Assembly (NCBI RefSeq): GCF_900116615.1
Contig: NZ_FPBF01000003.1
Location: forward strand, 248,001-312,000
Direction: 5' to 3'
Origin: Algoriphagus locisalis
GTDB taxonomy: Bacteria; Bacteroidota; Bacteroidia; Cytophagales; Cyclobacteriaceae
DNA length: 64,000 bases
Below the pieces are notes generated by a model, which saw nothing but the letters and a program-made list of their open reading frames with translations, searched no databases and was not told where the DNA came from. Made by a program: the position numbers and the translations under genes. Shown in pieces: positions 37,066 through 46,277 of the stretch (position 1 is its first letter; each line of letters opens with the position of its first letter).

Positions 37066-37419
37066 TCACTTCAACTTCCCCTCGATCTCTTCCGCATCAA
37101 ACCCCAAACTTAAGCTTCCATCAGTGTAAACAATTACCGGGCGCTTGATCATACTGGAATTTTCAATCAAAATCGGCAGGGCTGTTTCTTGCTTTTCCAA
37201 GTCGATTTTCTGTTCGTCGGTCATTTTTCGGTAAGTCATTCCTTTCTTATTGACCAAGGAATTCAGTTCAGTTTTCTCTAAAAAACCTTCTAAAAGTGGT
37301 GCGCTAGGCTTCTGCTTTTTATAATCGATAAAGTCATATTCCACTCCTTTTTCCCCTAGGAAATCGAAGGTCTTCTTCATCGTATTGCAATTCTTAATTC
37401 CGTAAACTTTGATAGACAT
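37066..37419 (-). CDS. ArsC/Spx/MgsR-family thioredoxin-fold protein
   Basis: A 117-aa cytoplasmic protein of the Spx/ArsC family. The active-site region is C11-N-T-M with only one cysteine, so the Spx redox switch CxxC is absent; NSLVNKKGMTYRKM near 54 and ILIENSSMIKRPVIVYTDG near 82 are the family's conserved ends. Members such as YffB may use glutathione or act as anti-adaptors; a regulatory role is not established in Bacteroidota. It converges on the PSD1 operon. Confidence 0.88.
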   Translation of the reverse strand: MSIKVYGIKNCNTMKKTFDFLGEKGVEYDFIDYKKQKPSAPLLEGFLEKTELNSLVNKKGMTYRKMTDEQKIDLEKQETALPILIENSSMIKRPVIVYTDGSLSLGFDAEEIEGKLK

Positions 37420-37548
37420 ATCTTAATAGTTTTTTATGACAGCGAATTTGATTCTAAAAAGAACGGGAATCAACTTTTAATACTTAAAAAAACAGTCAAT
37501 ATCTCTGTTCAAAATTCAAATCTTAGTGATTATCTTACGAGGTGTAAC

Positions 37549-37582
37549 TTTGTTATTTAAAAGACTTTTCGTGTTACATTTA
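37549..37582 (+). promoter_or_regulatory. candidate hicAB promoter
   Basis: TTTG (37549-37552), 22-bp spacer, then TACATTTA (37575-37582), one base off TAnnTTTG. It would start a leader of about 13 nt before hicA. Confidence 0.45.
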
Positions 37583-37599
37583 ATATTAACTTTTTCAAA

Positions 37600-37857
37600 A
37601 TGAGTAAGTTTGAAAAACTTTTACTTAAGGTTCTATCTGGTAAATCTGATAAAAATTTATCCATTTCGGATTTAAAAACGTTACTTACTCAGCTAGGCTT
37701 TCAAGAAAGAGGTGGTGCGGGTAGTCATACGATTTACAAAAGAGAAGATGTACCTGAAATGATCAACATTCAATCTACCAAAGATGGAAAAGCAAAACCT
37801 TATCAAGTAAAGCAAATTAGAGAAATCATTATCGGTTATAAACTTTCAAAACAATGA
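37600..37857 (+). CDS. hicA: HicA-family mRNA interferase toxin
   Basis: An 85-aa toxin of the double-stranded-RNA-binding-like HicA fold; the catalytic His is H43 in GAGSHTIYK, followed by the strand INIQSTKDGKAKP and a basic C-terminal helix. Kin cleave mRNA during translation. An N-terminal extension of about 20 residues lengthens it beyond the usual 60. It shares ATGA with hicB, so the pair is translationally coupled and toxin comes first, the normal hicAB order. Confidence 0.88.
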   Translation: MSKFEKLLLKVLSGKSDKNLSISDLKTLLTQLGFQERGGAGSHTIYKREDVPEMINIQSTKDGKAKPYQVKQIREIIIGYKLSKQ

Positions 37858-38063
37858 GCAAATACGGAATCTTCGTTTACTGGAGTGATCAGGATGAATG
37901 TTTTGTTTCTGAGGTACCTGAATTACCTTCCATCAAAGCACATGGTGAAAACCAAAAAGAGGCATTGGAAAATGCTCAGCAAGCAATTGAACTTTGGGTC
38001 AAAATAGCTAAAGAGGATGGGATGAAAATACCAAAACCAAAAGGCAAGCTACAGTATGCTTAG
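37854..38063 (+). CDS. hicB: HicB-like antitoxin, short form
   Basis: A 69-aa protein with the partial RNase-H-like HicB fold (YGIFVYWSDQDECFVSEVPELPSIKAHGENQKEALENAQQAI split over three strands and a helix). Typical HicB carries an extra C-terminal helix-turn-helix or ribbon-helix-helix that binds the operon promoter; here the chain stops after about 10 residues, so no DNA-binding domain is encoded. The toxin could be neutralised but autoregulation would need another factor. Its last codons form one arm of the terminator. Confidence 0.85.
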   Translation: MSKYGIFVYWSDQDECFVSEVPELPSIKAHGENQKEALENAQQAIELWVKIAKEDGMKIPKPKGKLQYA

Positions 38064-38080
38064 CCTGCCTTTTGGTTTTT
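38033..38080 (+). terminator. hicAB terminator overlapping the hicB 3' end
   Basis: Perfect 14-bp stem AAAACCAAAAGGCA (38033-38046) with TGCCTTTTGGTTTT (38066-38079), followed by T. The first arm and the loop are hicB codons including the stop. Confidence 0.8.
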
Positions 38081-38105
38081 AAAAGATTTAAATCAATTTT
38101 CTGCT

Positions 38106-38252
38106 ATGAAGAAAAGTAATCCAACTACTCCAAACAAATCTCAGAAAATCTCAACTAAATATGCTGGAAAACCCCCAATTACAGTTGCTGAAAAGCTTCA
38201 AGAATATGTTTCTGAAAGCAGAATTGATAGGTCAACAAATAGAACTTTATAG
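38106..38252 (+). CDS. possible 48-aa ORF after hicAB
   Basis: Frame of 48 codons from an ATG, Lys/Ser/Thr-rich, ending 6 bp inside the 3' end of convergent hemL. It lies beyond the hicAB terminator, so it would need its own promoter, and I see none. The sequence has no recognised motif. It may be a real small gene, a decayed remnant or chance. Confidence 0.3.
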   Translation: MKKSNPTTPNKSQKISTKYAGKPPITVAEKLQEYVSESRIDRSTNRTL

Positions 38253-39542
38253 CCCCAATATTTCCACCATTGCTTCCTTATGAGCAACCAAGATCTGGTC
38301 GATCAACTCATCTTTCAAGGCGGTAGATAAGAACAAACTCTCAAACTGAGAAGGCGCCAAATAAACTCCTCTTTTCAGCATTGCTTGAAAATATTTGCCA
38401 AATAACGCCGTATCGGAGCTCTTTGCACTTTCAAAGTCATACACTGGCTTATCAGTGAAGAACAAGGAATACATGCTCCCAAAACTGTTTACCGTATAAT
38501 TCAACCCTAATTCCTGATTAATCTTTTTGATTCCTTCTGCTAATTTGCTTCCTATGTGAGTTAGCTCGTCATATACAGTTGGATCCGTATTCAGGTGATT
38601 CAGCATCGTCAAACCAGCAGCCATTGCAATTGGATTTCCTGAAAGCGTTCCGGCCTGATAAACCGGCCCAGCTGGAGAAACAAACTCCATGATTTCTCTC
38701 TTTCCTCCGTAAGCACCAACTGGCATTCCTCCTCCGATGATTTTACCCAAGGTGGTCATATCCGGAGTTACACCGAAAACTTCCTGAGCTCCACCTTTTG
38801 CCAAACGGAATCCTGTCATCACTTCGTCAAAGATCAGGACAATCCCCTCTCTGGTACAAATATCACGTAGTCCTTGCAGATAACCTTCCTTTGGTAAGCA
38901 AAGCCCCATATTTCCAGGAACAGGTTCCAATATCAAAGCCGCAATTTCTCCTGGATTTGCAGCTACTAATTCTTCGATAGCTTCCAAATTATTATATGGA
39001 GCAATCAAGGTATCCTTAGCTGTTCCTTTGGTCACTCCCGGAGAATCAGGATCCCCCATTGTCATTGCACCAGAACCTGCTGCTATCAAAAATGAATCAC
39101 CATGTCCATGGTAATGACCTTCCATTTTGATAAACTTATCGCGTCCGGTAAAGCCTCTGGCAACACGAATAGCAGACATAGTCGCCTCCGTACCTGAGTT
39201 CACCATACGAACTTTCTCGATGGATGGCACCATGCTTACAATCAACTCAGCAATTTCCACTTCACGGGCAGTAGGAGCACCGAAGGAAGTTCCATCTTCC
39301 ATCGCTTCAATTACCGCCTGCTTCACCTTCGGATGGTTGTGACCCAAAAGCATTGGACCCCAGCTATTGATCAGTTCTATAAATTGATTTCCATCCTCAT
39401 CATACAAGAAAGCTCCTTCAGCTCTTTTGATAAAAAGTGGCTCTCCGCCTACAGCTCTAAAGGCACGAACGGGTGAGTTCACGCCTCCTGGGATGAAATT
39501 TTGGGCTTTTGAAAAAAGCTCTTTACTCTTAGAAATATTCAT
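38247..39542 (-). CDS. hemL: glutamate-1-semialdehyde 2,1-aminomutase
   Basis: PLP/PMP enzyme turning glutamate-1-semialdehyde into 5-aminolevulinate, the step after HemA. The PLP lysine is K267 in TTLGKIIGGGMPVGAYGG; NSGTEATMSAIR (near 115) and FDEVMTGFR (near 238) are the expected cofactor and substrate sites. The length of 431 aa is standard. It starts 3 bp after the LpoA-like gene and shares its promoter, an operon without an obvious functional link. Confidence 0.96.
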   Translation of the reverse strand: MNISKSKELFSKAQNFIPGGVNSPVRAFRAVGGEPLFIKRAEGAFLYDEDGNQFIELINSWGPMLLGHNHPKVKQAVIEAMEDGTSFGAPTAREVEIAELIVSMVPSIEKVRMVNSGTEATMSAIRVARGFTGRDKFIKMEGHYHGHGDSFLIAAGSGAMTMGDPDSPGVTKGTAKDTLIAPYNNLEAIEELVAANPGEIAALILEPVPGNMGLCLPKEGYLQGLRDICTREGIVLIFDEVMTGFRLAKGGAQEVFGVTPDMTTLGKIIGGGMPVGAYGGKREIMEFVSPAGPVYQAGTLSGNPIAMAAGLTMLNHLNTDPTVYDELTHIGSKLAEGIKKINQELGLNYTVNSFGSMYSLFFTDKPVYDFESAKSSDTALFGKYFQAMLKRGVYLAPSQFESLFLSTALKDELIDQILVAHKEAMVEILGL

Positions 39543-39545
39543 TGT

Positions 39546-41195
39546 TTAATCTAAAGGTTTCAATTCGCCTGCTTCTAACTCAAACAGCGGCACATATTGA
39601 TTGTTGTGTCCTCCTTGGAAATTAAATCCCCAAGTTAATCTACCCGCCTCAAATGCCTTCTGATCCAGGTTTCTTCTCAAATCAAAGCCCTTTGAGTCGG
39701 ACATATTGGAAGACACCCAGTTGATCAACTCAGCTCCAAGTGTGGAATTTATGCTAGGTAAATTTAGGTATTTATCGTAAAATCTGTTTCGGAATTGCTG
39801 CATTGGCTCACCGTAGAAATTCAAGGTATTATTGCCTATAAAATAGAAATTCGGAAACTCCAGCATCTCATAATTTGCAAAGTTGAAGCTCAACCAAGAA
39901 TCCATTACAAGTGTAGGAATGGACGCAGTAATTGACTCCATCAGGGAAAATACCGGCTGAGCGATCGAAGGATCATCTGTCAGTAATACAACCTGATCTA
40001 CAGAAACAGATCCTTCTCCACTCTTTACTCCCAAACCCTGCATAAAGTCGCTGACATTTCGAGGATTGATTTGTTCGAATTTAGTAAGCTGAAATCCTTC
40101 TGCTGCCAACTGAGTTTGAAGCATTTTCGCCAACATCTCATCACGAGAGCTTCCGCTATATCCTACCGCAACTCTTTTTCCCCAATTCTGTTTTCTCAGG
40201 CCATCTACTATGCCATCGGCAATAGAACTTACGGAAGGTCTAAACAAATAGCTATAATTCAACTCTTCAAAACGTTCCCCCAAGTTGGAAAGTGGATGGA
40301 CAAAAGGAATCTTGGCTGTCTCTGCGAAGGCACTTACTACATCAGACTCTTCTGGATAGATTGGACCAATAATTACATCAGCTGACGCAATGGCTGGATC
40401 AGAAAGTAGGTTTTGTAAATGAGCAACATCTCTCTTTGAATCAAAGGTCAGCATATTGACCTTTGTTCCTTTTATCTTCAATTGCTCTACACCGAATTCT
40501 AACCCTTGGTACAATTCGAATACAAAATCATTCTGAGGAATACTTGACAGGTTAGATCTGGATGAATTGGTAAAAGGCAAAATCACCACAATGTCCAATA
40601 CCTGGTCTTTCACCACGTTTTTACTTTCTGTCGCCTTTCCCTGCAACTCATAATAAGCAGCGCGTTCGGTTGCGGATAAGATGGTTTGGCTTTCCAAAAC
40701 TCTCTTCAGAGCCGCTCCATATCCTCTATTTTCTTTGAACTCAGAAAGGTTAGCAATCATAAAACTTGCACTCACCTGCTTCAGGTTTTCATAAGTGGCA
40801 TTTTCAGCCATCGCCATGATTTGATCATTCTTAATTGACTTAATCAGGGTCAATGCCTCTACATTCTGTTGATTCTTGAAATAAGCAACCGCCAAAAGAT
40901 ATTTCGCTTCTTCCGACTTTGCCCAATTCCCTTTTATAATAGGTTCCAAAGCGTCTATAGCTTGACCAGGTTGATTAGCACCAAGAGTGGCTTCACCTAA
41001 GTGAAAAGCTGCATAGTTAGCCAGATTCCCATACTCCTTTGGGTCTGTAAATTGCTTGAAAAGTGGGATCGCTTCCCAGTAGTTTTTGGCGGCAAGTTCC
41101 GACTGGGCCTTACGATACGCATCCGGTGTTGGGATTTGAGCAAATGCTACGCTCAGGATGAAAAATACCGGAATTACTAAAAGAAATTTTTTCAT
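39546..41195 (-). CDS. exported TPR and periplasmic-binding-fold protein (LpoA-like)
   Basis: A 549-aa protein from the Met at 41195; the longer frame uses TTG. The signal peptide ends AFAQ. Residues about 25-190 form TPR-like helices, and about 210-540 a Peripla_BP_6 fold (IVVILPFTNSSRSN, ADVIIGPIYPEES). The same order occurs in LpoA, the outer-membrane activator of penicillin-binding protein PBP1A, but there is no lipobox here, so a general periplasmic ligand-binding role is equally possible. First gene of an operon with hemL and has a textbook promoter. Confidence 0.8.
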   Translation of the reverse strand: MKKFLLVIPVFFILSVAFAQIPTPDAYRKAQSELAAKNYWEAIPLFKQFTDPKEYGNLANYAAFHLGEATLGANQPGQAIDALEPIIKGNWAKSEEAKYLLAVAYFKNQQNVEALTLIKSIKNDQIMAMAENATYENLKQVSASFMIANLSEFKENRGYGAALKRVLESQTILSATERAAYYELQGKATESKNVVKDQVLDIVVILPFTNSSRSNLSSIPQNDFVFELYQGLEFGVEQLKIKGTKVNMLTFDSKRDVAHLQNLLSDPAIASADVIIGPIYPEESDVVSAFAETAKIPFVHPLSNLGERFEELNYSYLFRPSVSSIADGIVDGLRKQNWGKRVAVGYSGSSRDEMLAKMLQTQLAAEGFQLTKFEQINPRNVSDFMQGLGVKSGEGSVSVDQVVLLTDDPSIAQPVFSLMESITASIPTLVMDSWLSFNFANYEMLEFPNFYFIGNNTLNFYGEPMQQFRNRFYDKYLNLPSINSTLGAELINWVSSNMSDSKGFDLRRNLDQKAFEAGRLTWGFNFQGGHNNQYVPLFELEAGELKPLD

Positions 41196-41232
41196 TTTAT
41201 TGAGGTGAATCAAACATCAAAACAAGGGTGTG

Positions 41233-41262
41233 CAAATTTAACCCATTATTTTCAAACCCAAA
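41233..41262 (-). promoter_or_regulatory. promoter of the LpoA-like/hemL operon
   Basis: On the minus strand: TTTG (41262-41259), 18-bp spacer, TAAATTTG (41240-41233). Both boxes match the Bacteroidota sigma consensus; predicted start near 41229, 34 nt before the ATG. Confidence 0.75.
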
Positions 41263-41289
41263 GTTCAGGCCGAAAAGCCTTGAAAAGTA

Positions 41290-41319
41290 AAAACCCGAAG
41301 AAATGCCTTCGGGTTTTTT
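41290..41319 (-). terminator. terminator after guaA
   Basis: Stem AAAACCCGAAG (41290-41300) with CTTCGGGTTTT (41307-41317) and a 6-nt loop, T run on both sides. It lies 60 bp past the guaA stop, just before the promoter of the next minus-strand operon. A second weaker palindrome (GAGGTTTTAAAAACCTC, 41354-41370) lies between. Confidence 0.8.
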
Positions 41320-41379
41320 GAATATTTAAAAGATGAGAGGTTTACAACACCTTCGAGGTTTTAAAAACCTCAAAGGAGA

Positions 41380-42909
41380 CTATTCCCATTCAATAGTTGC
41401 TGGTGGCTTAGAAGAGATATCGTAAACGACGCGGTTTACGCCTTTCACTTTATTGATAATATCATTAGAAATCTTGCCCAGGAACTCATAAGGAAGGTGA
41501 ATCCAGTCAGCAGTCATCCCATCTACAGAACCTACAGCTCTTAGCGCCACGACTTTTTCATACGTACGCTCATCTCCCATCACGCCAACAGACTGAATAG
41601 GAAGAAGCATCGCTCCCGCCTGCCAAACCTGATCGTAAAGACCAGAATCTTTTAAGCCTTTGATAAATATATGGTCAACTTCCTGAAGTGTCTTCACTTT
41701 CTCTGCAGTCACATCCCCCAAAATACGGATTCCAAGCCCCGGACCCGGGAATGGATGCCTACCGATAATCGTTTCTACAATCTCCAGTGCACGCCCTACT
41801 TCACGAACTTCATCTTTGAAAAGTGTATTCAATGGCTCCACTACAGAGAGCTTCATGAAGTCTGGCAAACCGCCCACATTATGGTGAGATTTGATGGTAG
41901 CAGAAGGTCCTTTCACAGAAATAGACTCAATCACATCTGGGTAGATGGTGCCCTGTCCAAGCCATTTTACACCTTCAAGCTTATTTGATTCTTCGTCGAA
42001 AACCTCGATGAAAGCATTTCCAATTGCTTTTCTTTTTGCTTCAGGATCAGTCACCCCAGCAAGCGCATCATAGAATTTCTGCTTGGCATCTACGCCAATC
42101 ACGTTCAACCCCATGTGCTTATATGAATCCAAAACTTCTTCGAATTCATTTTTGCGAAGCAAGCCATTATCCACAAACACGCAAATCAGCTGATCGCCGA
42201 TCGCTCGGTGAATTAAGGTAGCAGCTACAGATGAATCCACACCGCCTGACAAACCCATGACAACTTTATCAGAACCGATTTTAGCTTTCAGGTCAGCAAT
42301 ACTTGCATCGATGAACACATCAGAAGTCCAGTCTTGGGAGCATCCGCAGATTCCTACCACGAAATTTCTAAGTAGGTTTTTACCTTCTGAGGAATGTGTT
42401 ACCTCTGGGTGGAATTGAATTCCGTACGTTTCCTCATTTTGAATTTTGAAAGCAGCAACTCGCACAGAGTCTGTGCTGGCAATAACCTCAAAATTCTCCG
42501 GCAAATTCTTGATCGTATCTCCATGAGACATCCAAACTTGCGAACCATGGCTCATTTCCTTAAGCAAGTCATAATGATTGTCCAAATGACTCAGGTTGGC
42601 TCTTCCATATTCTCTTATTTCCGAAGGAAGCACTTCTCCTCCGTATTTCTGAGCTAAAAGTTGGGAACCGTAACATACGCCCAGTAGAGGAAGTTTGCCT
42701 CTCAAAATATCTAAGTCCAAATCAGGAGATCCCTCGTCTCTTACCGAGCAAGGCGAACCTGAAAGAATCACTCCTTTAATATCGGAGGTAATCTCTGGAA
42801 CTTTGTTATAAGGGTGGATTTCGCAATAAACATTCAGTTCTCTAACTCTTCGGGCGATGAGTTGTGTGTACTGAGAACCGAAATCGAGGATCAAGATTTG
42901 TTCTGCCAT
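41380..42909 (-). CDS. guaA: GMP synthase (glutamine-hydrolysing)
   Basis: Makes GMP from XMP, ATP and glutamine. An N-terminal class I glutamine amidotransferase (catalytic C79 in GVCYGSQ, with QFHPEV near 165) is followed by the ATP pyrophosphatase P-loop GLSGGVDSS (near 222) and the C-terminal dimer domain ending in IEWE. The start is the Met at 42909: the upstream frame uses TTG, and a TACCTTTG promoter box ends 3 bp before this ATG, which points to a leaderless message. Confidence 0.97.
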   Translation of the reverse strand: MAEQILILDFGSQYTQLIARRVRELNVYCEIHPYNKVPEITSDIKGVILSGSPCSVRDEGSPDLDLDILRGKLPLLGVCYGSQLLAQKYGGEVLPSEIREYGRANLSHLDNHYDLLKEMSHGSQVWMSHGDTIKNLPENFEVIASTDSVRVAAFKIQNEETYGIQFHPEVTHSSEGKNLLRNFVVGICGCSQDWTSDVFIDASIADLKAKIGSDKVVMGLSGGVDSSVAATLIHRAIGDQLICVFVDNGLLRKNEFEEVLDSYKHMGLNVIGVDAKQKFYDALAGVTDPEAKRKAIGNAFIEVFDEESNKLEGVKWLGQGTIYPDVIESISVKGPSATIKSHHNVGGLPDFMKLSVVEPLNTLFKDEVREVGRALEIVETIIGRHPFPGPGLGIRILGDVTAEKVKTLQEVDHIFIKGLKDSGLYDQVWQAGAMLLPIQSVGVMGDERTYEKVVALRAVGSVDGMTADWIHLPYEFLGKISNDIINKVKGVNRVVYDISSKPPATIEWE

Positions 42910-42912
42910 GCG

Positions 42913-42920
42913 CAAAGGTA
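42913..42920 (-). promoter_or_regulatory. -7 element abutting the guaA start
   Basis: TACCTTTG on the minus strand; its last base is 4 nt from the ATG, so transcription would start at or next to the A of the ATG. No clear -33 element. Confidence 0.5.
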
Positions 42921-42990
42921 AGCAGGGCAGTTAAATTGAGGAAGTGTTCTTGGAAAATTTACAGAATAATGTTTGGTCTTAACTGATTGT

Positions 42991-43061
42991 AGGATTGGAA
43001 AATTGAAAGATTGGAAGATTTGGTTTAGAAGTTGAAAAGTGGTAAAGCTGGAAGGTTTGGG
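42991..43061. repeat. GATTGGAAAATTGAAAGATTGG low-complexity repeat
   Basis: Purine-rich tandem-like units GATTGGAAAATT, GAAAGATTGG, GAAGATTTGG and later GCTGGAAGGTTTGG in the 294-bp divergent gap between guaA and the beta-barrel gene. No ORF. Familiar style of Bacteroidota intergenic repeat; the rest of the gap holds nothing else I can name. Confidence 0.5.
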
Positions 43062-43203
43062 AGTGATTTCTAAAGGCTTTAATAACCGACAAATTACTGG
43101 CTACTATTGATTTAACAATCTTTTAGTTAATTAAACTAAAGAGAATTTATTTAAAGATTTGATTACTACATATTCGTGAAATCAACTTATAAACTTTCTT
43201 TTT

Positions 43204-43809
43204 ATGAAAACACATCGACTACTTCTCATCCTTTTCATTTTTGCTTGTGCACCTATGGTTTCGCGCGCACAAGTGAAGCCCAAATTACAGTACACCGTAG
43301 GCTTCGGTTCATCTTTAGATGGAATGAATCAATTGTATGGATTGAATTTCTCCAATGAACTAAATGTAAGGTTAGGTAAAAGAACTTCATTCAATGCTGG
43401 TGTTTCATTTTACCAATCTTTGGGTAGTTATGAAGAGAGGACATTACCGCCATTATCAGACGGTAAAAATAAGGAACAGTCCTCTGGCATATTTATCACG
43501 CCATCTTTCAAATACGACATCATACAACGCCCTTCAGGGTTCAACTTGGCTTTTTCAGCGGGACCTTCCCTGCAGCTGGGTGGAGAAACTTTCATTCGCT
43601 CCGATCCTTTTTCGGAGACACCATCCACCACTTACATTACGAACAAATATCAGCGTGTGGGCTTATTCATGGAATTAGAAGCTGAGTGGAACTCCAAGAA
43701 TCCTAATCGAAAAAACGCAGTCAGTCTTTCAGCATTCGGTGCTAATAATGCCATGCCCTGGTACCTGAACGCTACTTATAAAATGAGATTTAAAGTCGGA
43801 AAGAAATAA
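43204..43809 (+). CDS. small outer-membrane beta-barrel protein
   Basis: A 201-aa exported protein: signal peptide of about 21 residues ending SRAQ, then alternating strands such as QYTVGFGSSLDGMNQLYGLNFS and FSAGPSLQLGGE separated by loops rich in Asn/Ser, ending in MRFKVGKK. This fits an 8-strand outer-membrane barrel of the OmpA/porin-like family. No partner domain. It is followed 51 bp later by the M28 peptidase gene on the same strand, possibly cotranscribed. Ligand and role unknown. Confidence 0.7.
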   Translation: MKTHRLLLILFIFACAPMVSRAQVKPKLQYTVGFGSSLDGMNQLYGLNFSNELNVRLGKRTSFNAGVSFYQSLGSYEERTLPPLSDGKNKEQSSGIFITPSFKYDIIQRPSGFNLAFSAGPSLQLGGETFIRSDPFSETPSTTYITNKYQRVGLFMELEAEWNSKNPNRKNAVSLSAFGANNAMPWYLNATYKMRFKVGKK

Positions 43810-43860
43810 TCTTAAACGGCTATCTTGCGGCCTTCTAGCGACTTAATTCAACTATCCTAT

Positions 43861-45567
43861 ATGTACTTAAAAACTTCCTTTTCCCTGCTTCTCCTCGTTC
43901 TCAGCATAAGTTCTTTTGCTCAAAACGCTCCTCTTCAAAAAGTTACCGATCCTTACTTCAAGTTGGTGAGACCGGAATTCAAAGGGGATTTGGCTTATGA
44001 GACTGTTGCCTTTGTAGAGCAATACTGGAGAATAGCTGGAAATACCGGTTTTAATAATACAGTATATCAGATTGCTGTGAAGCTGGAATCCGCCGGTTAT
44101 GTATTGGAAGAAAAAGCCACCGAATCAGATCGATTCACCTATAGAATCGAAAACCGGGAGATGAGACAACCAACTTGGGAACCAGTTTCGGCTTCCTTGA
44201 AAATTGTCGGCTCCAATGAAAATTTACTTTCCTCGGAGACAAACCGAAATATGATTTATCAGTATTCCTCCTCCACTCCTATTGAAGGAATTACTGGGGA
44301 AGTGATTTATGTAGAAAACAAAGATGCGCTTTCGGAACTAGAAGTGACTGGAAAAATCCTCTTCTCGGATCAGGTTAGCTATAGAACACTACAGTCAGCG
44401 GTGAAAGATAAAGGTGCTTTGGGCGTATTGACTTACGATATGCCTTCGTACTTACAACCTGAGAAAAACACGACTTCCATCCAATTCAGAGGATTAAGAC
44501 ACGATGAGAAAAATCCAGCTTGGGCGATTGCTCTTTCTTTCGAAGCCAAAGAAAAGTTGAAAGCTGAGTTGGCGAGAGGAAAAGTAGAAGTCCTAGTGAA
44601 AGCAGAAACTAAGATCTACGAATCGGAAGAACTTACCGTAGTGGCCAATGTAAAAGGTTCAGACTTGCCTTTGGAAAGCTTAGTTTTTTCCGCGCACATT
44701 CAAGAACCGGGAGCCAATGACAATGCAACTGGAGTGGGAACTCAATTGGAAATGGCGAAGATCACCGCGGAACTGATTAAGGATAAAAAACTCGACCTAA
44801 AGCGAACCCTAACTTTCCTTTGGGGAGATGAGATAATTTCCACTCGAAGATATATCCAAGAAAAAGATAAGCGTAAAGCCAAAATCAACTGGGGGATTTC
44901 GCTAGATATGGTTGGCGAAAATACGGATGTAACAGGTGGAACTTTCCTCATCGAAAAAATGCCTGACCCAAGTGCGATCTGGACACGCGGAGAGGACAAG
45001 CACAGCGAATGGGGTGGCTCACCTATGACTGTTGACCAAATGAAGCCGCACTATTTGAATGACTTTATCTTAACTAATTTCGAAGCTCAAGGTGAGTATG
45101 CGGACTGGGTAGTAAAGACTAATCCATTCGAAGGTGGATCCGATCATACCCCATTTTTGCAGGCAGACATTCCGGGATTGTTACTTTGGCACTTTACTGA
45201 TCAGTTTTACCATACAGATAATGATCGCCTGGACAAGGTCTCCCAAAAAACCATGGTCAACGTAGGCACAGCAGCTTTGGTCTCTGCATATACCCTATTG
45301 AATGCAGATTCAAAAACTGTAAACCACCTCATGAGCATGATCGCGGCAAAGGCCCATATACGATTGCTGACAGAAGTTCAGCTTAGCAAAAAAGCAATTA
45401 CAGAAGGTGGATCAAAGGAGGATGAACAGAAAATCCTCGATACTTGGGCGGACTATTATGTGAAGGCTATGGACTCGATTAAAGACTTGGTTCCTGCTGA
45501 TGATGAAAAAACTTTGAGAAGAATAGTACTGGCAAAAGAGTCAATTAAGGCGCATATTCTACAGTAA
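43861..45567 (+). CDS. M28-family zinc peptidase
   Basis: Secreted aminopeptidase-like protein of 568 aa from the Met at 43861; the longer frame puts polar residues before the signal peptide. After the signal (ending SFAQ) an insertion resembling a protease-associated domain occupies about 110-190, then the M28 core: SAHIQEPGANDNATG (near 285), FLWGDE (near 320) with the catalytic Glu, DMVGEN, GGSDHTPF and the final FYHTDND. The set is close to complete, so activity is likely. Confidence 0.85.
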   Translation: MYLKTSFSLLLLVLSISSFAQNAPLQKVTDPYFKLVRPEFKGDLAYETVAFVEQYWRIAGNTGFNNTVYQIAVKLESAGYVLEEKATESDRFTYRIENREMRQPTWEPVSASLKIVGSNENLLSSETNRNMIYQYSSSTPIEGITGEVIYVENKDALSELEVTGKILFSDQVSYRTLQSAVKDKGALGVLTYDMPSYLQPEKNTTSIQFRGLRHDEKNPAWAIALSFEAKEKLKAELARGKVEVLVKAETKIYESEELTVVANVKGSDLPLESLVFSAHIQEPGANDNATGVGTQLEMAKITAELIKDKKLDLKRTLTFLWGDEIISTRRYIQEKDKRKAKINWGISLDMVGENTDVTGGTFLIEKMPDPSAIWTRGEDKHSEWGGSPMTVDQMKPHYLNDFILTNFEAQGEYADWVVKTNPFEGGSDHTPFLQADIPGLLLWHFTDQFYHTDNDRLDKVSQKTMVNVGTAALVSAYTLLNADSKTVNHLMSMIAAKAHIRLLTEVQLSKKAITEGGSKEDEQKILDTWADYYVKAMDSIKDLVPADDEKTLRRIVLAKESIKAHILQ

Positions 45568-45653
45568 AACCTAAGTTTTAAGAAAACGTTGGCAAACCTG
45601 ACTTTTAGCAACAAAATCGAGAATTTGCTATCTTTAAACAAAAGCAAGAAAAT

Positions 45654-45896
45654 ATGGATTTACAGACACGGAAAATTGAATTCATCCAAGAGTTCTTAAA
45701 GCTACAGAGCGAAGAAGTCATTTTACGCCTGGAAAAAATTTTATGGAAAGAAAAGTCCGTTTCGAGCAAGAATGAAATTGATACAATGACGATCGAAGAG
45801 TTTAATCGTAGAATAGACAAGTCTATGGATGACTCTGAAAATGGTAGAATAATCAAGGACAATGAGCTAAAAGCAAAGATTGAAAAATGGACTTAG
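45654..45896 (+). CDS. antitoxin of a ParE/RelE-type pair
   Basis: An 80-aa acidic, helical protein of the Bacteroidota antitoxin family found before ParE/RelE toxins; it has two charged helices and the TIEEFNRRIDKSMDDSENGR stretch that would wrap the toxin. Its end overlaps the toxin start by 10 bp. A TATCTTTA box 22 nt before the ATG resembles a -7 element. Confidence 0.8.
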   Translation: MDLQTRKIEFIQEFLKLQSEEVILRLEKILWKEKSVSSKNEIDTMTIEEFNRRIDKSMDDSENGRIIKDNELKAKIEKWT

Positions 45897-46216
45897 AGGT
45901 TTATTGGACAGATTTTGCTGAACAAGAACTTTTTAAAATCTTCAACTACTATAAAAAAGAAGCCGGATATACTATTGCGAAGAAACTCATCGATGGAATC
46001 TATGAGGAACCTTTCATACTAAAAACACAGCCTGAAATTGGGCAAATTGAAGAATTACTGAAAGACAGGGAACGAGAATTTCGGTATCTAATTTACAAAA
46101 ACAACTTCAAAATTATTTATTGGCTCAATAATGCTCGTAATCATATCGAGATAATCGATGTTTTCGATGTAAGACAGAATCCTCCGAAAATAAGAAGGAC
46201 ACAAGAAGATAAATAG
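45887..46216 (+). CDS. ParE/RelE-family toxin
   Basis: A 109-aa toxin: WTDFAEQELFKIFNYYKKEAG, then the strands FILKTQPEIGQIEELL, REFRYLIYKNNFKIIYWL and IEIIDVFDVRQNPPKI. The Arg-Tyr and final DVFDxRQ signature belong to the RelE/ParE fold; whether it cleaves mRNA or poisons gyrase cannot be told. The pair converges on the phosphotriesterase gene. Confidence 0.86.
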   Translation: MDLEVYWTDFAEQELFKIFNYYKKEAGYTIAKKLIDGIYEEPFILKTQPEIGQIEELLKDREREFRYLIYKNNFKIIYWLNNARNHIEIIDVFDVRQNPPKIRRTQEDK

Positions 46217-46277
46217 GAGAATTTCTGTATTCCTCAATCCATCAATAAAATTCGAAGGGCTCCTTTTAACTTACATT

